In this document: positions 21,911-33,112 of the stretch, piece after piece
Numbering within the stretch: the first letter of the stretch is position 1
How the letters are laid out: each line of letters opens with the position of its first letter
Made by a program: the position numbers and the translations under genes
The notes under the pieces: generated by a model
Told to the model about the DNA's origin: nothing
The model's database searches: none
What the model saw: only the letters and a program-made list of their open reading frames with translations
Assembly (NCBI GenBank): GCA_021399445.1
Contig: JAJTUQ010000006.1
Location: forward strand, 2,666,001-2,730,000
Length of the DNA stretch: 64,000 nucleotides
Origin: Xylogone sp. PMI_703
Lineage: Eukaryota; Ascomycota; Leotiomycetes
Direction: 5' to 3'

Positions 21911-23913
21911 CTATTTTCCAGCCCAGAAGCGGAGAAAAGCAGTCTTCTTATTACCAGGTGGGATCACAGTCTCCGGATCCCGCTCTTCCTCAGACAGAGG
22001 AAGACCATCATTGCCCACATTAGTGACGGCGTTCTGCTGCTTACCAAGGAAGAAATTAGTTTGGAAGAAGGCAGCAACGAGTGGAATGAAGGCGATGCCC
22101 AAGGCGGAGGTAAGGCAATAATATAAGGAGCGGCGGTATGCCATAACAGCGCCTATATGCATTGGATCATCGAAGCTGTACAGGTCACGAATCGATCTAG
22201 GGCTACCGAACAGCTTCTTGATATCGGCCTCGGTGGCGGTTGAAGGAAGGTGCTCGCGGAGCTGCTTGGGCATCTGGCTTGACCATATCACAGCGACGAT
22301 TGCTGAACCAATGGCACCGCCAACGTTGGACCATAGAGAAAGGAGCGAGATAGCGAGCGCAACATCCTGGTGAGGAACAGAAGCTTGAGAGGCAACTCGA
22401 GAACCAACAACAGACATGGAACCACCAAAGCCAATGAGGATCAAGGCCATCACCAGAGCACCAGTGCTCTCCGTAGCTTTATTCCCTTCAAGCATGATGC
22501 CCATTCCAATTATCTTAATACACAGACCAGTGATCTGGATGGCCTTATATCGATGGGTCCATCGCTGGAGAAGCCCAACAATGGGACCAGCAATACAGAG
22601 GGCGAGAGTGAGGGTGTTGTTGTAGTATACCCAGTCTTGATAGCTCCAGGGTTTGGCAACGTACACATAGGAGCTCCAGTATAGCCCGCGGATATTACCA
22701 GCAACTTGTAAACCCAGTTAGTCAGTGCACAGGAATTCAATGTACAAAATAGAAAGACAAGGAGGCCGGACTTACGCAGATAGAAAGCATCAATAATGAT
22801 GGCCATAATGAAAGTCTTGTTGAAGAGGAGGCGACGAGGGGCACTGGGAACGCGTGCCCACTTGACCTCGTAGATGGCATAGGCAATTAGAACAAGACCC
22901 CCAACAACCATCATGGCAATGAGTGAAGGGTTGCGCCATCCATGATCTGCATACGTTTTCAGTGAAAATGGGAGCAGGAGCAACGACCAGCCGAACCCGA
23001 GCAGGATCAGACCAAATGCATCAATCTCCTCGAGATTGCGTTTGAGAGCTCCAAACCACGAACCCGATGTCGGTTCCCCTGCAGCGGCGGCAACTCCATT
23101 AGAAGGGGAACCATGACCTTTCTCTGCCGCAAGCTGCTCGCCCGCTGCTCGTCGCGCTGCTTTACTGGAAGCTATGTTTACGATGCCGTCCTTCTTCGCC
23201 TTGCGGTCAAGCCAAATGAGAGTCGCAACGGCAGGGCCAAGGGCTACGGGCATAATAATGGCAAACATGCCATACCCCCATCGCCACTGACCTCTCTCAT
23301 CGAGAGCATTGACTATCTTGCCCGCGAACCAAGTGTTGATGATGAATGGAGTCGAAAGCATCGAGGATGCAAACCCACGCCATTCCAGAGGAGTGAGGTC
23401 AGCGACGATGATATCGTTGGTGAGATCCAGTCCTGCGCTCCCAATGGCAACTAGGACCTCGCCGACTACGTAGGCAGAGATAGTTTTGCAAGTAGCAGCG
23501 ATGATATAACCGATAACATAGAAGAAGAGAACGAGGAGGTAAGTGTACGGCCGAGAGGTAATGTCCGAGATTCTTGCAATGAAAGGTTTGCTCACAGCAC
23601 CGATGATGCTTGTGGCAATTGACAGTGTCGATAGCACAGAGCTGTGTTCCTTGAAGTATGACGAAGCTTCAACGCTGTAGTACGATGTCGTGGACGAGTC
23701 GAGCGAGTAGGTCCAGGCGCAAACCAGGACCGAAATACCTACCAGCCACAGAGTTGTGCGATTAGACTTGGCCTCGCGATAGACGGCTTCCATGCGTGCG
23801 ACGCCACTCAACTGAGCGGCCATGCCAGGTACCTCATCCTTTATTATATCGGTATCAGCCGTCTGCGTCACGGCCGTACCGGCTACAATCTTCTCATCAT
23901 CATCAGCCGCCAT
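21911..23913 (-). CDS. Siderophore-iron transporter, MFS (SIT/MirB-like), two exons
   Basis: Exon 1 is 23913-22776 and exon 2 is 22704-21911. The 71-nt intron 22705-22775 starts GTAAGT, has a GACTAAC branch and ends ACAAG. The product has 643 residues, usual for fungal SIT proteins of 14 predicted helices. Features include a soluble acidic N-terminus to about 50, TLWLVGISVLVCAWTYSLD as helix 1, the SIT-typical SLDSSTTSYYSVEASSYF loop, ISDITSRPYTYLL (loop 2-3 motif) and AGNIRGLYWSSYVYV spanning the splice junction. It should import ferric hydroxamate siderophores across the plasma membrane by proton symport; the specific substrate cannot be read from sequence. ATG 23913 has an A-rich/GC Kozak-like context. 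Two SreA-type GATA elements 270-300 bp upstream suggest iron-repressed expression. Confidence 0.92.
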
Positions 23914-24180
23914 GGGATCGCGAGTTGTAACTGAAGCCGAGTTTAAGCTAGCTATTTAAACTCACATTAATGAATAGGAAGGTTAGCAGGTGAGGAAAGG
24001 AGATCCAAATAATGACTCGGATTTGGGTTTTTAATTATGCATTTCAAGGTTCTAATACCAGGACCAAATTTTACAGCTATTACATAACGTAGTGTCGAGA
24101 TCATCCTCGTTTTCCCATGAAACCTTCAAGGAGTAACTCTTGTCCGTCCGTAAAGGGCGAATTGCAGTGGTGCATCTTGC

Positions 24181-24210
24181 TTATCAGATCATCTTTGGTC
24201 CATCTGATAA
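24181..24210. promoter_or_regulatory. Inverted pair of SreA-type GATA sites
   Basis: TTATCAGAT at 24181-24189 and ATCTGATAA at 24202-24210 are exact matches, on opposite strands, to the ATCWGATAA core known for the iron-sensing GATA repressor SreA/Sre in ascomycetes. They are 12 bp apart and 268-297 bp upstream of the ATG of the siderophore transporter at 23913. The spacing and symmetry suggest a dimeric or paired operator. This is motif evidence only. Confidence 0.75.
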
Positions 24211-24477
24211 GATTTTCCCCTGCTAAGGGGACTTGGCACACTTGGCATTGATAAATACGGCAGGTGCCCCATCCTTGAGGTATTTAATGTATTTCTTGCA
24301 TCTCTAAGTATTGAGTTTTGAAAAACATATAGATTAAAATTTATTGAAGCTTGTAACAGTAGGTGGACATAAGTTTAAGCGAATCGCATTTTTACCGCAA
24401 AAATGGGCAAAATTCACCTATTTTATATCTAATTATTTTTTTACTGACCTTAAATTTTCTTGAGTTTTCATAATCTT

Positions 24478-25083
24478 GGCCTGAGCTAAAGGTACTCCAC
24501 GAGTTGGCCTTGGGGGCACTCCGGGCCGATATACGGAAGTAAGATAACCACATGAGCCAATGAACGTGAGGTATCTTCGCAAAATAAGCACAATTCGCAT
24601 AATTTCCAAAGTTCGCATAAATTCCTTCAATAATTAGTCAGTGTTCGATAAGGGCATGGAGAATGGTACGCCCTACAGGCTCAGGCGCCCTACAGGCTCA
24701 GGCGCCCTACAGGCTCAGGCGCCCTACAGGCTCAGGCGCCCTACAGGCTCAGGCGCCCTACAGGCTCAGGCGCCCTACAGGCTCAGGCGCCCTACAGGCT
24801 CAGGCGCCCTACAGGCTCAGGCGCCCTACAGGTTTCTTACCTCTAGGCTAAAGCCAACGGCCGTAGGTCGTTGGCAGCCTGTAGCCACTGTACAGCACAG
24901 CCTGTAATTATCACGCAACGCAATGTTATTATGGGCCATTACACGTTAGTAGGCCTTATTGCGATATATTTCAGTTGTATTACAGCATTCGGTTGTTAAT
25001 ATGGTAAGGTCGCTTCCGATACCGGTAGTTGTGGGCCCGGAGTGCCCCCAAGGCCAACTCGTGGAGTGCCTTTAGCTCAGGCC
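24478..25083. mobile_element. 606-bp hAT-like MITE with 8-bp TSD
   Basis: The ends are inverted repeats of about 50 bp beginning GGCCTGAGCTAAAGG and continuing through CTCCACGAGTTGGCCTTGGG, with a single mismatch in the first 45 bases. The element is flanked by perfect 8-bp direct repeats ATAATCTT (24470-24477 and 25084-25091), the target-duplication length of hAT transposons. It has no transposase and is therefore non-autonomous. It carries a 17-bp minisatellite (24670-24832). It lies 565 bp upstream of the siderophore transporter start. Confidence 0.92.
24670..24832. repeat. 17-bp minisatellite, 9.6 copies
   Basis: The unit GCCCTACAGGCTCAGGC is repeated nine times without change, followed by ten bases of a tenth. 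Each unit contains GGCTCAGGC, close to the terminal GCTCAGGCC of the surrounding hAT-like element. The perfect identity means a recent expansion. The reading frames through it encode only a repetitive Ala/Gln/Pro/Arg text and are not a gene. Confidence 0.98.
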
Positions 25084-25091
25084 ATAATCTT

Positions 25092-25575
25092 ATACAGTTT
25101 AATAAATTATTTATCATCTCTCACATCAAGTTTATTAAGGTGCCGAAAAGGCTATAATAGTCATTTAAAGTCAACAAGAATCTTCTCTCATACAAAATTC
25201 GTGAAATTTATATAGAAAGCTAGCTTTATGAACTTTAAACCTTTATTATAACCTTTACAGTACTTCAGAATATATAAGTTTCAAATATATTAAATACCTT
25301 GCTAAATTTATAAATCTATGTAAATTCTGAAAAAAATTAAGGTATCAGTAAAAAGATAATTAAGTGCAAAGTGAGTGAGTTTTGGTGTAAAAAGGCTATT
25401 CGCTTAGACTTGTGTTCACATACTGTATATTAGGTATAACGCTTTATAGGCTCTTGAAATATGCCTCTGAATTCCGATTATATGATTAAAATGAAAGTGG
25501 AGTAAATGGAGGCCTTCATGTAGTTGCCAAACAGGCCCTAAGTCCTTTAACATGATGTACTTACCCTTGTGCTTA
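25092..25575. other. Intergenic, nothing recognised
   Basis: AT-rich 3' flank of the minus-strand beta-lactamase-fold gene; no repeat or gene seen. Confidence 0.4.
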
Positions 25576-27213
25576 TTAAACTCGTAAAAAACGAACGTCT
25601 ACACCATCAAGCTTCCAAAGGATTCCATCGACTTTACCTGTTGAATCTCGGGTGAACGAAATGAGGAAAGAAGACCATTGTGTCCTATCAAGCCCCCGGG
25701 CGAGGCAATCATCATAGCTTTGGGGTAGATGGCACCAAACATCGTAATGATAATACCACATTTGCCAAACCTGGTCAGCTTGCTTGTTGACAGTCATCGA
25801 CAATTTCGTTGAATCTTTCGTATCAGCAGTGATATCTAGGCACACTAGCTCTAGATTCTTCATGACGTATGAGCCAGTAAAGTCCGAAAGTGGAGGAGGT
25901 TGAGTTCCTCGAATCTGATTTCTTTTTAGTGGTTTCTGAAAATCGTTCAAATAATGTAAGAGGTAATTATTTGCTGCCGCAGACGCCTCTTTCACAAAGT
26001 CGACGGGCTGTTGAAGTTTACATATGGTTTGAAGTAAGTCTTGAGCAATCCAGTCCGTAGCATCTGACAGGCCGGTACCGTTAGACAGGACGACTATAGC
26101 TGAATCAATACCAGGAATGATATAGAAGTTGCAAGTGTAGCCTGGTACGTCACCTTGGTGGCCATAGAAGAGAAATGAGGGCGAGTTCAGTCCTAGTACC
26201 GGCGATTCCAAGGTTCTGTTTGGCGATATCAGACCAAGCTTTGCCGGCGTTCGATGATAACACCATCCCATACAGTAGTCACCATCTTCGGCCGAGTGAG
26301 GGTTGGCGATTGTTGTTCTGTTGAATATAGGAGAATCTTGGCGCACCAAGTACTCCTTTCCCGTCGTCCCATGGAATGAGCGTAGGAGGCATAAAGCCCA
26401 TTTAAGCAAGTCATTCACAGAGCTTCGAACTCCTCCTGAGCCACCATTCATAGAGTCGGCAGAGAGCTCTGTTGGGGCTATTTTGAACGGGGTCCGGTCG
26501 GTGAGGATCATGTATGGGACGGCGATATTTTCGTCTGTTCTATGGACGGCTCTGAACGCTGTTGACCTTGTCATCTTCAATGGCTCAAAGATTCTCTTAT
26601 GCAAGAAGTCCCCCCAATTTGGATAATCCGACACGCGCTCGATCACACTTCCAGCCAGGGCATACAAAGCGTTGTTGTATAAAAAATTGGTCCGCAGATC
26701 GTACTTGACTGGTAGAGCATTGCAGACTTGCACCACATCTTTCTTCGGGATGAGGATGCGTCCGTCCAGGCCTTGCGTAATCTCATCCAGGCTTAGAAGG
26801 CCGGTGTGATGGGAAGCAATGTCTTTTAAAGTCATGTTAGAAAATAAACTCGCATTCTCCACATGGTTGAACTCAGGGATGATAGAGCTGATTGGGGTGT
26901 CCCATGCGATCTTCTGCTCCTGGACGAGAAGGTCCAGGGACGCGGCAATGAAGGCCTTGGTAAGTGACGCGACACAGTAGAGCGTGTCGCTGTTGGTCTT
27001 CTGCCGGGTCGTGACATCCAGGACACCAATGTTGTGCTTAAATGCCACCCGTCCCTCGTGAATGACTCCGATAGACACGCCAGGTTGACCGGTTATGTCG
27101 AGGATCTTTTCCATGACTGGAATCCGCTGTCGCAGAGCATCCTCGATGGCGACAGGACGTCTTGATCGACTCCGGATCGAACGATCTCTGAAGGGGAGAC
27201 AGAAGAAGCCCAT
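25576..27213 (-). CDS. Serine beta-lactamase-fold hydrolase (class C / penicillin-binding-like)
   Basis: Single exon of 545 residues from ATG 27213 (context AAGACCATGG; no ATG further upstream in frame). The family's three active-site elements are present: SLTK at about 83-86 (nucleophile Ser and general-base Lys of SxxK), YNN at 179-181 (YxN) and HQG at 352-354, followed by DVPGYTCNFYIIPG (HxG element). The N-terminal part (GQPGVSIGVIHEGRVAFKHN) and the FEPLKMTRST helix are typical. An extra C-terminal lipocalin-like beta domain (about 415-545, DFTGSYVMKNLEL) is common in fungal members. Likely a cytosolic esterase, peptidase or amidase; no signal peptide is evident. Fungal relatives have varied substrates, so the substrate is not assigned. 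Confidence 0.9.
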   Translation of the reverse strand: MGFFCLPFRDRSIRSRSRRPVAIEDALRQRIPVMEKILDITGQPGVSIGVIHEGRVAFKHNIGVLDVTTRQKTNSDTLYCVASLTKAFIAASLDLLVQEQKIAWDTPISSIIPEFNHVENASLFSNMTLKDIASHHTGLLSLDEITQGLDGRILIPKKDVVQVCNALPVKYDLRTNFLYNNALYALAGSVIERVSDYPNWGDFLHKRIFEPLKMTRSTAFRAVHRTDENIAVPYMILTDRTPFKIAPTELSADSMNGGSGGVRSSVNDLLKWALCLLRSFHGTTGKEYLVRQDSPIFNRTTIANPHSAEDGDYCMGWCYHRTPAKLGLISPNRTLESPVLGLNSPSFLFYGHQGDVPGYTCNFYIIPGIDSAIVVLSNGTGLSDATDWIAQDLLQTICKLQQPVDFVKEASAAANNYLLHYLNDFQKPLKRNQIRGTQPPPLSDFTGSYVMKNLELVCLDITADTKDSTKLSMTVNKQADQVWQMWYYHYDVWCHLPQSYDDCLARGLDRTQWSSFLISFTRDSTGKVDGILWKLDGVDVRFLRV

Positions 27214-28354
27214 GGTCTTGACGGCAGCAGGATGGTGATGCAAGTCCGTGGTTTGTTTCCAGAAAAGAGGTTATCTTGGGGCGGTGTGCGGAGGGTTGTG
27301 GAGAGCCAGGATTGGCGACGGAGCTTCCCAGGTAGATGCAGTAATAATAATAAACTCCATCACGCGTAAGTAAGTAACACAAGGCTGAGAACATTAATTT
27401 TCGGTAATTTCAAGGATCAATTTATTATTTCGTAGTTACTGAGCATCTTAAGTACTTGGAACCCTTTTTACCGCGGTAGCCTGTATTCTCCAACCCTACT
27501 ACCACAGCTCATGGCCACTTGATGATAACGAGCCAGATTGGCTCGTTTTGGAGAAGCAGTTGCAATCTAAATATGCCGATAAGGCAAAAGACAATAAACG
27601 CATCATGATGGAGCAGAAGACCAAGCTTCCTTTGCGGGGGCGTTGGTGCAGCGCCTATTAGCTTCAGGGCTTCTTCATGACCCTCTTAGAGGCAATTTTT
27701 ATTACTTTATCTAGTATCATAATGAAAGCGTGACTATCTCAATCTCCAGGTTCATATTCTAGCACTCCCATCTTCCACCTTGCTGTGCTTATAACTAAAC
27801 TCTTCTAATATAGCCCTATATTCCTTGCAGATCACCAATTATATTTTAAGGATATCACCTCACTTGTTGGGTATTGAATCCGAATCAGGGGGCAAATTAT
27901 CATCTTTTTAACCGGTTCATATGCCTCTTGTTTCAAGTTACGCCGGTCCGAAATACGTTTTTCATATGGCTAGTATGTGATATATTTGACTCTATCTTCC
28001 TTCTATTCCGCCTCTTAATCGCATACTCGTTAAACGGAAACGTAAACTGTTGCCGGGCAGGAAAATGGGGCAACAAAGTCGGTTTTCTATCGGTCGGCAT
28101 ATATATGAAAGGGGTAGACAACAGCCACTTTAATCTAGCTTGAGCCTGAGCAATAGATAAACTAACCCGGGCTAAGCAAAGGCGTAATATTATGAAGCAC
28201 ATTTTGGATACCTCTTAATATATATTAATAAGCTTCATCTTTTTACTTACTATAATCTCGTTAAAGTGATAAGACACTAGTATTATGACCTCACAGGGAT
28301 GTAATAACCCACCCGGAACCAGGGTACAATTAGTCATCTCATGGATTAAAAGAA
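27214..28354. other. Intergenic, nothing certain
   Basis: Upstream region of the beta-lactamase-fold gene, then ordinary to AT-rich sequence. AACGAGCCAGATTGGCTCGTT at 27528-27548 is a short inverted repeat. Open frames at 27874-28202 on both strands have no recognisable family and overlap each other. Confidence 0.4.
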
Positions 28355-29099
28355 TGGGTACGATTGAATGACCGGAAATGCCAAGCCACTATATCTGACT
28401 ACATACTAATTAGGTAAAGTGCACCCTTTATACAATTATGCAAGGTTATGAATTGAGTATAAATATAACTTAGAAAAAATATTTAATATTTTGAGGTGTA
28501 TTATGGTTAAGTACGTTATAGCGATTAAGTATATTGTACTGTAATAGTTAAGTGTGCCATAGTGACTGGGTGCACTGTAATTATAGGCTATTACAGTGAC
28601 TAGATGCCCTGTAATTATAGGCTGTTATAGTGTGTAGGTACACTATAACGACTGGTATGCGATAACGGTTATAGTCTAGTAAGTGATTTATGACAGTTAA
28701 GTATTACAGCGGGTAAGTGCCCTGTAATTATAGGCTATTCCAGTGCCCCCACATACTATAATAGCCTATAATTTCAGGTGCCTAGTCATTATAGTAGCCT
28801 ATAGTTACAGGGCATCTAACTACTGTAATAGCCTACAATTACAGTGTACTCAACCACTACAGCACACTTACTACAGCGCCCCCAACTACAGCGCCCCTAA
28901 CCATTACAGCGCACCCAACCACTACAGCGCACCTAACCACTACAGAGACTTAACTACTTTACTAAATTAGTTAAAACAGTTATTGAAGCCAAGCCTCTGA
29001 TTGGTTGTTCCGTAGACGAATTTGTAAGCAAAGCTTTACCTAATTAGTATATAGTCCGAATATAGTGGCTTGGCATTTCCGGTCATTCAATCGTACCCA
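28355..29099. mobile_element. 745-bp foldback MITE with internal iterons
   Basis: The ends are inverted repeats of about 65 bp beginning TGGGTACGATTGAATGACCG and continuing through GGAAATGCCAAGCCACTATA to CTAATTAGGTAAAG. A direct AAAGAA flanks both sides (28349-28354 and 29100-29105). The interior (about 28490-28960) is built of degenerate repeats around CACTGTAATTATAGGCTATTAC on the left and their reverse complements on the right, ending in tandem CTACAGCGCACC-type units. The whole element could fold into a long hairpin. No coding capacity; a 6-bp duplication does not identify a superfamily. Confidence 0.88.
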
Positions 29100-29156
29100 A
29101 AAGAATATATTAAAAAGAAACTTATAAAAGCTTAATTATATAAATTATTAATCTTT

Positions 29157-29212
29157 TAATAATTACTTCTTAATAATTACTTCTTAATAATTACTTCTTA
29201 ATAATCACTTCT
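29157..29212. repeat. 14-bp microsatellite-like repeat, four copies
   Basis: TAATAATTACTTCT is repeated four times from 29157, the last copy with one T-to-C change. It lies between the foldback MITE and the DUF3435 relic. Confidence 0.9.
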
Positions 29213-29524
29213 TTCCTCCTCTCGTGCCTGCGTGTTTGACAGGAGGCTGAATAATGGCTGCCGGAACAAGCTACCGGCCCTGAGAACCGTGGCTAGTCTC
29301 CCCAGGTACGCTCTTGAGCAGAGTACACCCAGCACGCGCGAGCAGAAGGAAAAGCTTGCTCCCAAGGAGCATGATACCCTCTGAGTGGAGTTCAACGAGA
29401 CACGACCTCTGATTCAGAGGGGTGCGCTCGCAACGAAAGAAAACCTTCATGGAATTACAAAAAAATTCGTCAAGTACGTACTCCAGCTGAAGTAAATAAT
29501 CGAAGCCCTCGCCAGACAACTAAT

Positions 29525-30720
29525 CAGCATTGTAGTTATTGCATCTACCGGATTCTACCAAGTTGGAGGGATGTGATGAGAGCATGCGACAAAGGAACTG
29601 TTGTGTCATTCCTCCACTTGCTCTGCGAGAACTACCGAATAGCAAAGACAGATGCGCTCCGCGAGTACTGGCGACAGTTCAGGATGCTGTACGATCGGAT
29701 AATTGGGTTGAGGCTGAGCACCGAAATTGGAACAGAAGTCTGAAAGGTATGTCGAATCTGCTCTGGCCTGTGATGAAATAAGGGGGGCTGCTAATGGAAT
29801 GGTGCATGTAGTACATCCAGATTCTGCAGGACGAGTTCAAACAGGATCCGTCGCCGAAAGATAAGCCCGTGCTCGGATCAGACGATGTCCTGTTTCTCCT
29901 CACCCACCTCTAGGCCAGAGACACACGTACGTTCGCTACTGAGGATCAGCGACACAGGCTTGCCACGATCCCGCTCCTGTCTATCTTCACTGGTGCGAGA
30001 CCTGCAGAGCTCGTTGATGGGATGAAACATAACGCCCCGGTCAAGTACCCCTGGGATCACTCGGAGAGGCCGGACGTTGATGGCCCAGACCCTCCCGAAG
30101 ATAAAGAAGCTCTCGACGCCCTATATGATGAGCAGTTGGGCTTCGAACAGCACCTAGAGGACCCGGACTATGACCGGCTTGAACCATGGCACAACGCCAA
30201 GGATACGATTACGACGAAGTCGCATATGATAAAGACACGGGAAACGACGCTATAAATCTCTTTTCTACGAAGATATTCGACTATGGATCAACCAGAACCC
30301 GACGCCTGGAGAACGAGACCTTGCCACGGAGATTGAGCTCACGTATCATAAACGCGCTGATAGGAACCCCAAACCGTGGGTCTCACTCGTCGTCTACCCA
30401 CATCTTTACCATCGCACTCCGCGACAAAGCGATCCTAGTGGAGGAACGCCCAGATAGCGCGCAACCGTTCTTCACGACCAGTCTGAAGGACCCTACGAAG
30501 GCTACCAAGGTGTTTGGAAGCCGCACATGCTTAACGTCCCAATTTTCCGGCAGGCGGTGCGGACAGCGAACGGATTTCAGACCTCGAAGTACAAGGGCCT
30601 CCGCTACTCGACCTGCGCTTATTATCTGGACTGTCTGGGATGGGCGGTTGGATTTAAACAGGAGCTGGCGGCGTACTACACACGCCGCTGTACTGGGAAC
30701 GGCGTGGACGGTAAACGCAA
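29525..30720 (+). pseudogene. DUF3435 tyrosine-recombinase relic (Starship captain family)
   Basis: Three plus-strand frames give successive pieces of a DUF3435 protein. The N-terminal helices are REYWRQFRMLYDRIIGLRLS, then an intron-like gap (29747-29811, GTATGT, CTAAT branch, GTAG). Next come SDDVLFLLTHL, an in-frame TAG at 29911-29913 where the family has Trp, and ATIPLLSIFTGARPAELVDG with the catalytic-type Arg of TGxRPxEL at 29998-30000. Then follow YKSLFYEDIRLWINQNPTPG and finally STCAYYLDCLGWAVGF and YYTRRCTGN. At least two frameshifts and the TAG destroy the frame. Intact relatives are site-specific recombinases that mobilise large fungal elements. The Trp-to-stop change is a G-to-A transition, as RIP makes. 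No terminal repeats of a large element could be placed. Confidence 0.75.
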
Positions 30721-32005
30721 TAATTTGTTGACCATGGTTTTTACATCTAAAGGTGTAGAAGATATGGAGCGTTTTGCCAAAGAGAGTATCCATTACTCAA
30801 GTGAATGCTTCTTTCATTGTGTTAATCTGAAGGCTTTCATGAAAGTAGTATGTTGTTGAACCTAACCATAATATCAAACTTTTAATGTTTCCCAAGAAAC
30901 ATCAAAAATTCGTGCTGGATCTTGAACCAACGTGATTTGATAGTTTTTTAACGCATTTATAACTAAAAAAAAATCCTTCCTTCTTGCTGTAGATCATTTT
31001 TTGGGGGCATTGAAACGTGTTTTGGTTGAAGAATAATTAATTGAACATGGAGGGAGGGAAGTGGGCCGGTAGACGGGATGGGCCGATGGATAGGGATTCA
31101 CTGTACATTATGTACGTAATTTAGAGACTGCTAGCGTAGCTTATTAATGGAAAATCCTTAATCCGGGACGATCCCTAACTACATAACACGCAAGTGCCAC
31201 CTACTCAGCTTTGAAGCTCCAGCTAGTTACTATTGGCGCTATGGACGAAGATTCTGAGGTGGGAATAGGAAAGAGAGGACACGAGGAATCCGAAGTGGGC
31301 GAGGAAAGCTAATACACAAATATACCATGTGACTGTGGGACAACTGTGGGGCAGCTGTCGTTACAACTTGGGAGCAGCTAGCGCAGAATGTCATCAGTTC
31401 ATGAGACATGACACGGTGTTTGGCATTCATGGCTTCAGAAAAGTGCACATTCCGTTTCGAGAAGTCTGCCAGAAAGAAGGAGAGGTGGTCTGCACTTTCG
31501 GGGTTGCGTCGCACTCTGGAAAGCAAGACCGCAACATCCAACAGATATCTTCGTCAAGCTCGGGTTTAAAATTCTTAAAGAAACCTACACTAGAAGAACA
31601 GATTTCAAGTCCCTTTGCTGATGATGCCGTTGGATACAGACAGTTATAATAAGTTGTTAGAACTACAGGTCACTACTACTGATCGTAAGGCTCATTACTA
31701 ACAACTTGAATTCAACTGAACCAAATCAGCTACCTACAGTGGATAAACATGCTCCTACTTATAGACCTCCTCAGTGACTTATTCCAGTAATTCCGTGCAC
31801 CCGTAATTCCTTCGGTCCGTTCCGTAAAGCCAGGAGGAGACTGTATATTGTACGTGATACCTTAGATCCCAGGCATTACTACAACATAAGTATCAACCAT
31901 GGCTAGCAGCAATCAGATCATACGCTTCTCTTCACTATCGTACAGTGTGCGTTTGGAAGCTCATCCCAGTGGCCAGAAGCTCCATACTCGGCATATATAC
32001 ATAAC
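30721..32005. other. Intergenic, no supported gene
   Basis: AT-rich to about 31150, then ordinary composition. Two overlapping frames at 31239-31649, one per strand, show no known family. 31650-32005 is the 3' flank of the minus-strand PAQR gene. Confidence 0.4.
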
Positions 32006-33112
32006 TCAAAGAGACGAGCAAGTAAGATTTCCTTGAGCATAGTCGAAGGCATCCAGATACCCCACCAACTGGACTACAGCAGCGCATACCACTAGGACGT
32101 GAAAGATCGAATGGGAGCCCCATAGGTCGAATTTGCCAGGATACTGACTTTCTGGAAATCTGGTCTTCAGAACCACATGTGTTAGGGTCAATTTCTCTCT
32201 TGTGTGCGAAATTGGAAGACTTACTGCATAAAACGAAGTCCCAGATAAAAGGCAGCCTGCTTTTGCCAGAGTATAGGGAAGAGCTTTTCTCATCATCTGC
32301 GGCATGCCGAACTCAATGAGTCCATGGATCAAGGGTGCAACACCGGACAAGCCAGTCGCCACGAACATCAATGCTCGGAAGAGGCGATACTTTCGGCCCT
32401 GGAACTTGGGATGCATTGTCATGAAGATGGTCAACGTCCCGAAAACTCCAATCTATCAACCGAAGAAAGAAAAGTGTTAGACTAAGTACTAGGTCTGAGA
32501 TGAGGGAAAACAAAACTGTGCACCCCGAGATTAACTAACCATAGACCAGTAGACATTACGTGGCAAAGGTTCACACCAGAAAACCATATATATTCCCAAG
32601 ACAAGGTCACCCAGTATGAAGATCACTACACCCAGCATGTCCAGTCGCAGGCAGAAATGCTCCACGTGTTGGGAGTGGTTCATCAAGGTATGGTACGTCG
32701 CCGACAACGACAGGCATGTGACGGCCGTCAACATGAAGATGGAGAAAGCAATGAAATCCGCGCCAGTGACCCCGGAGTATCTGCTGGCAAGGTACTGCTG
32801 GATATACCACTCGCCGAGCAGGAAGAAAACGGCCGGGATGAGGTGGGAATAGATGTTGACCGACTCGTTATGGATATACGACCAACTGCAGAACGAAGCG
32901 TGAGTCGAGCCTGAGATGGGCCGATAGCCATGGAGAATCCACTGATTGGATTCACGTCGGAACCATTCCGGCATATCCTCGAACGAGAGAAGAACTGGGC
33001 GTCCTGCCTTGCCGGCCTCGGATGCGGTGTCGCTGATGGATTCCATTCCCCGCCCTTTGCGCACCTCTGGCGTCTGCGAGGGCGATACTCGAAGACGGGA
33101 GCCGGATGCCAT
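32006..33112 (-). CDS. PAQR / haemolysin-III-type seven-helix receptor (Izh-like), two exons
   Basis: Exon 1 is 33112-32540 and exon 2 is 32452-32006. The 87-nt intron starts GTTAGT, has a TCTAAC branch and ends GATAG. The product has 339 residues. The ATG at 33112 is the first in frame (MASGSRLRV). A soluble N-terminus with RPVLLSFEDMPEWFRRESNQ precedes the helices. Conserved PAQR motifs are NESVNIYSH (83-90), SATYH (137-141), the RFPESQYPGKFDLWGSH segment (289-305) and a final HSIFH, giving the zinc ligands His141, His305 and His309 by family analogy. Yeast Izh relatives affect zinc and sterol homeostasis; animal relatives bind adiponectin or progestins and may act as ceramidases. Membrane-located. 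Divergent from the NLR gene. Confidence 0.93.

Noticed and set aside
24670..24832. Regularly spaced repeats resembling a CRISPR array
   Set aside because: The 17-bp units are directly abutting with no spacers, inside a eukaryotic MITE; it is a minisatellite.
21911..27213. A siderophore biosynthetic cluster around the transporter
   Set aside because: No NRPS, ornithine hydroxylase or acyltransferase is present; the neighbours are an MFS relic and a beta-lactamase-fold gene.
31239..31649. Candidate small gene on either strand
   Set aside because: Two overlapping frames of similar length, no recognised family, no splice or start context favouring one.
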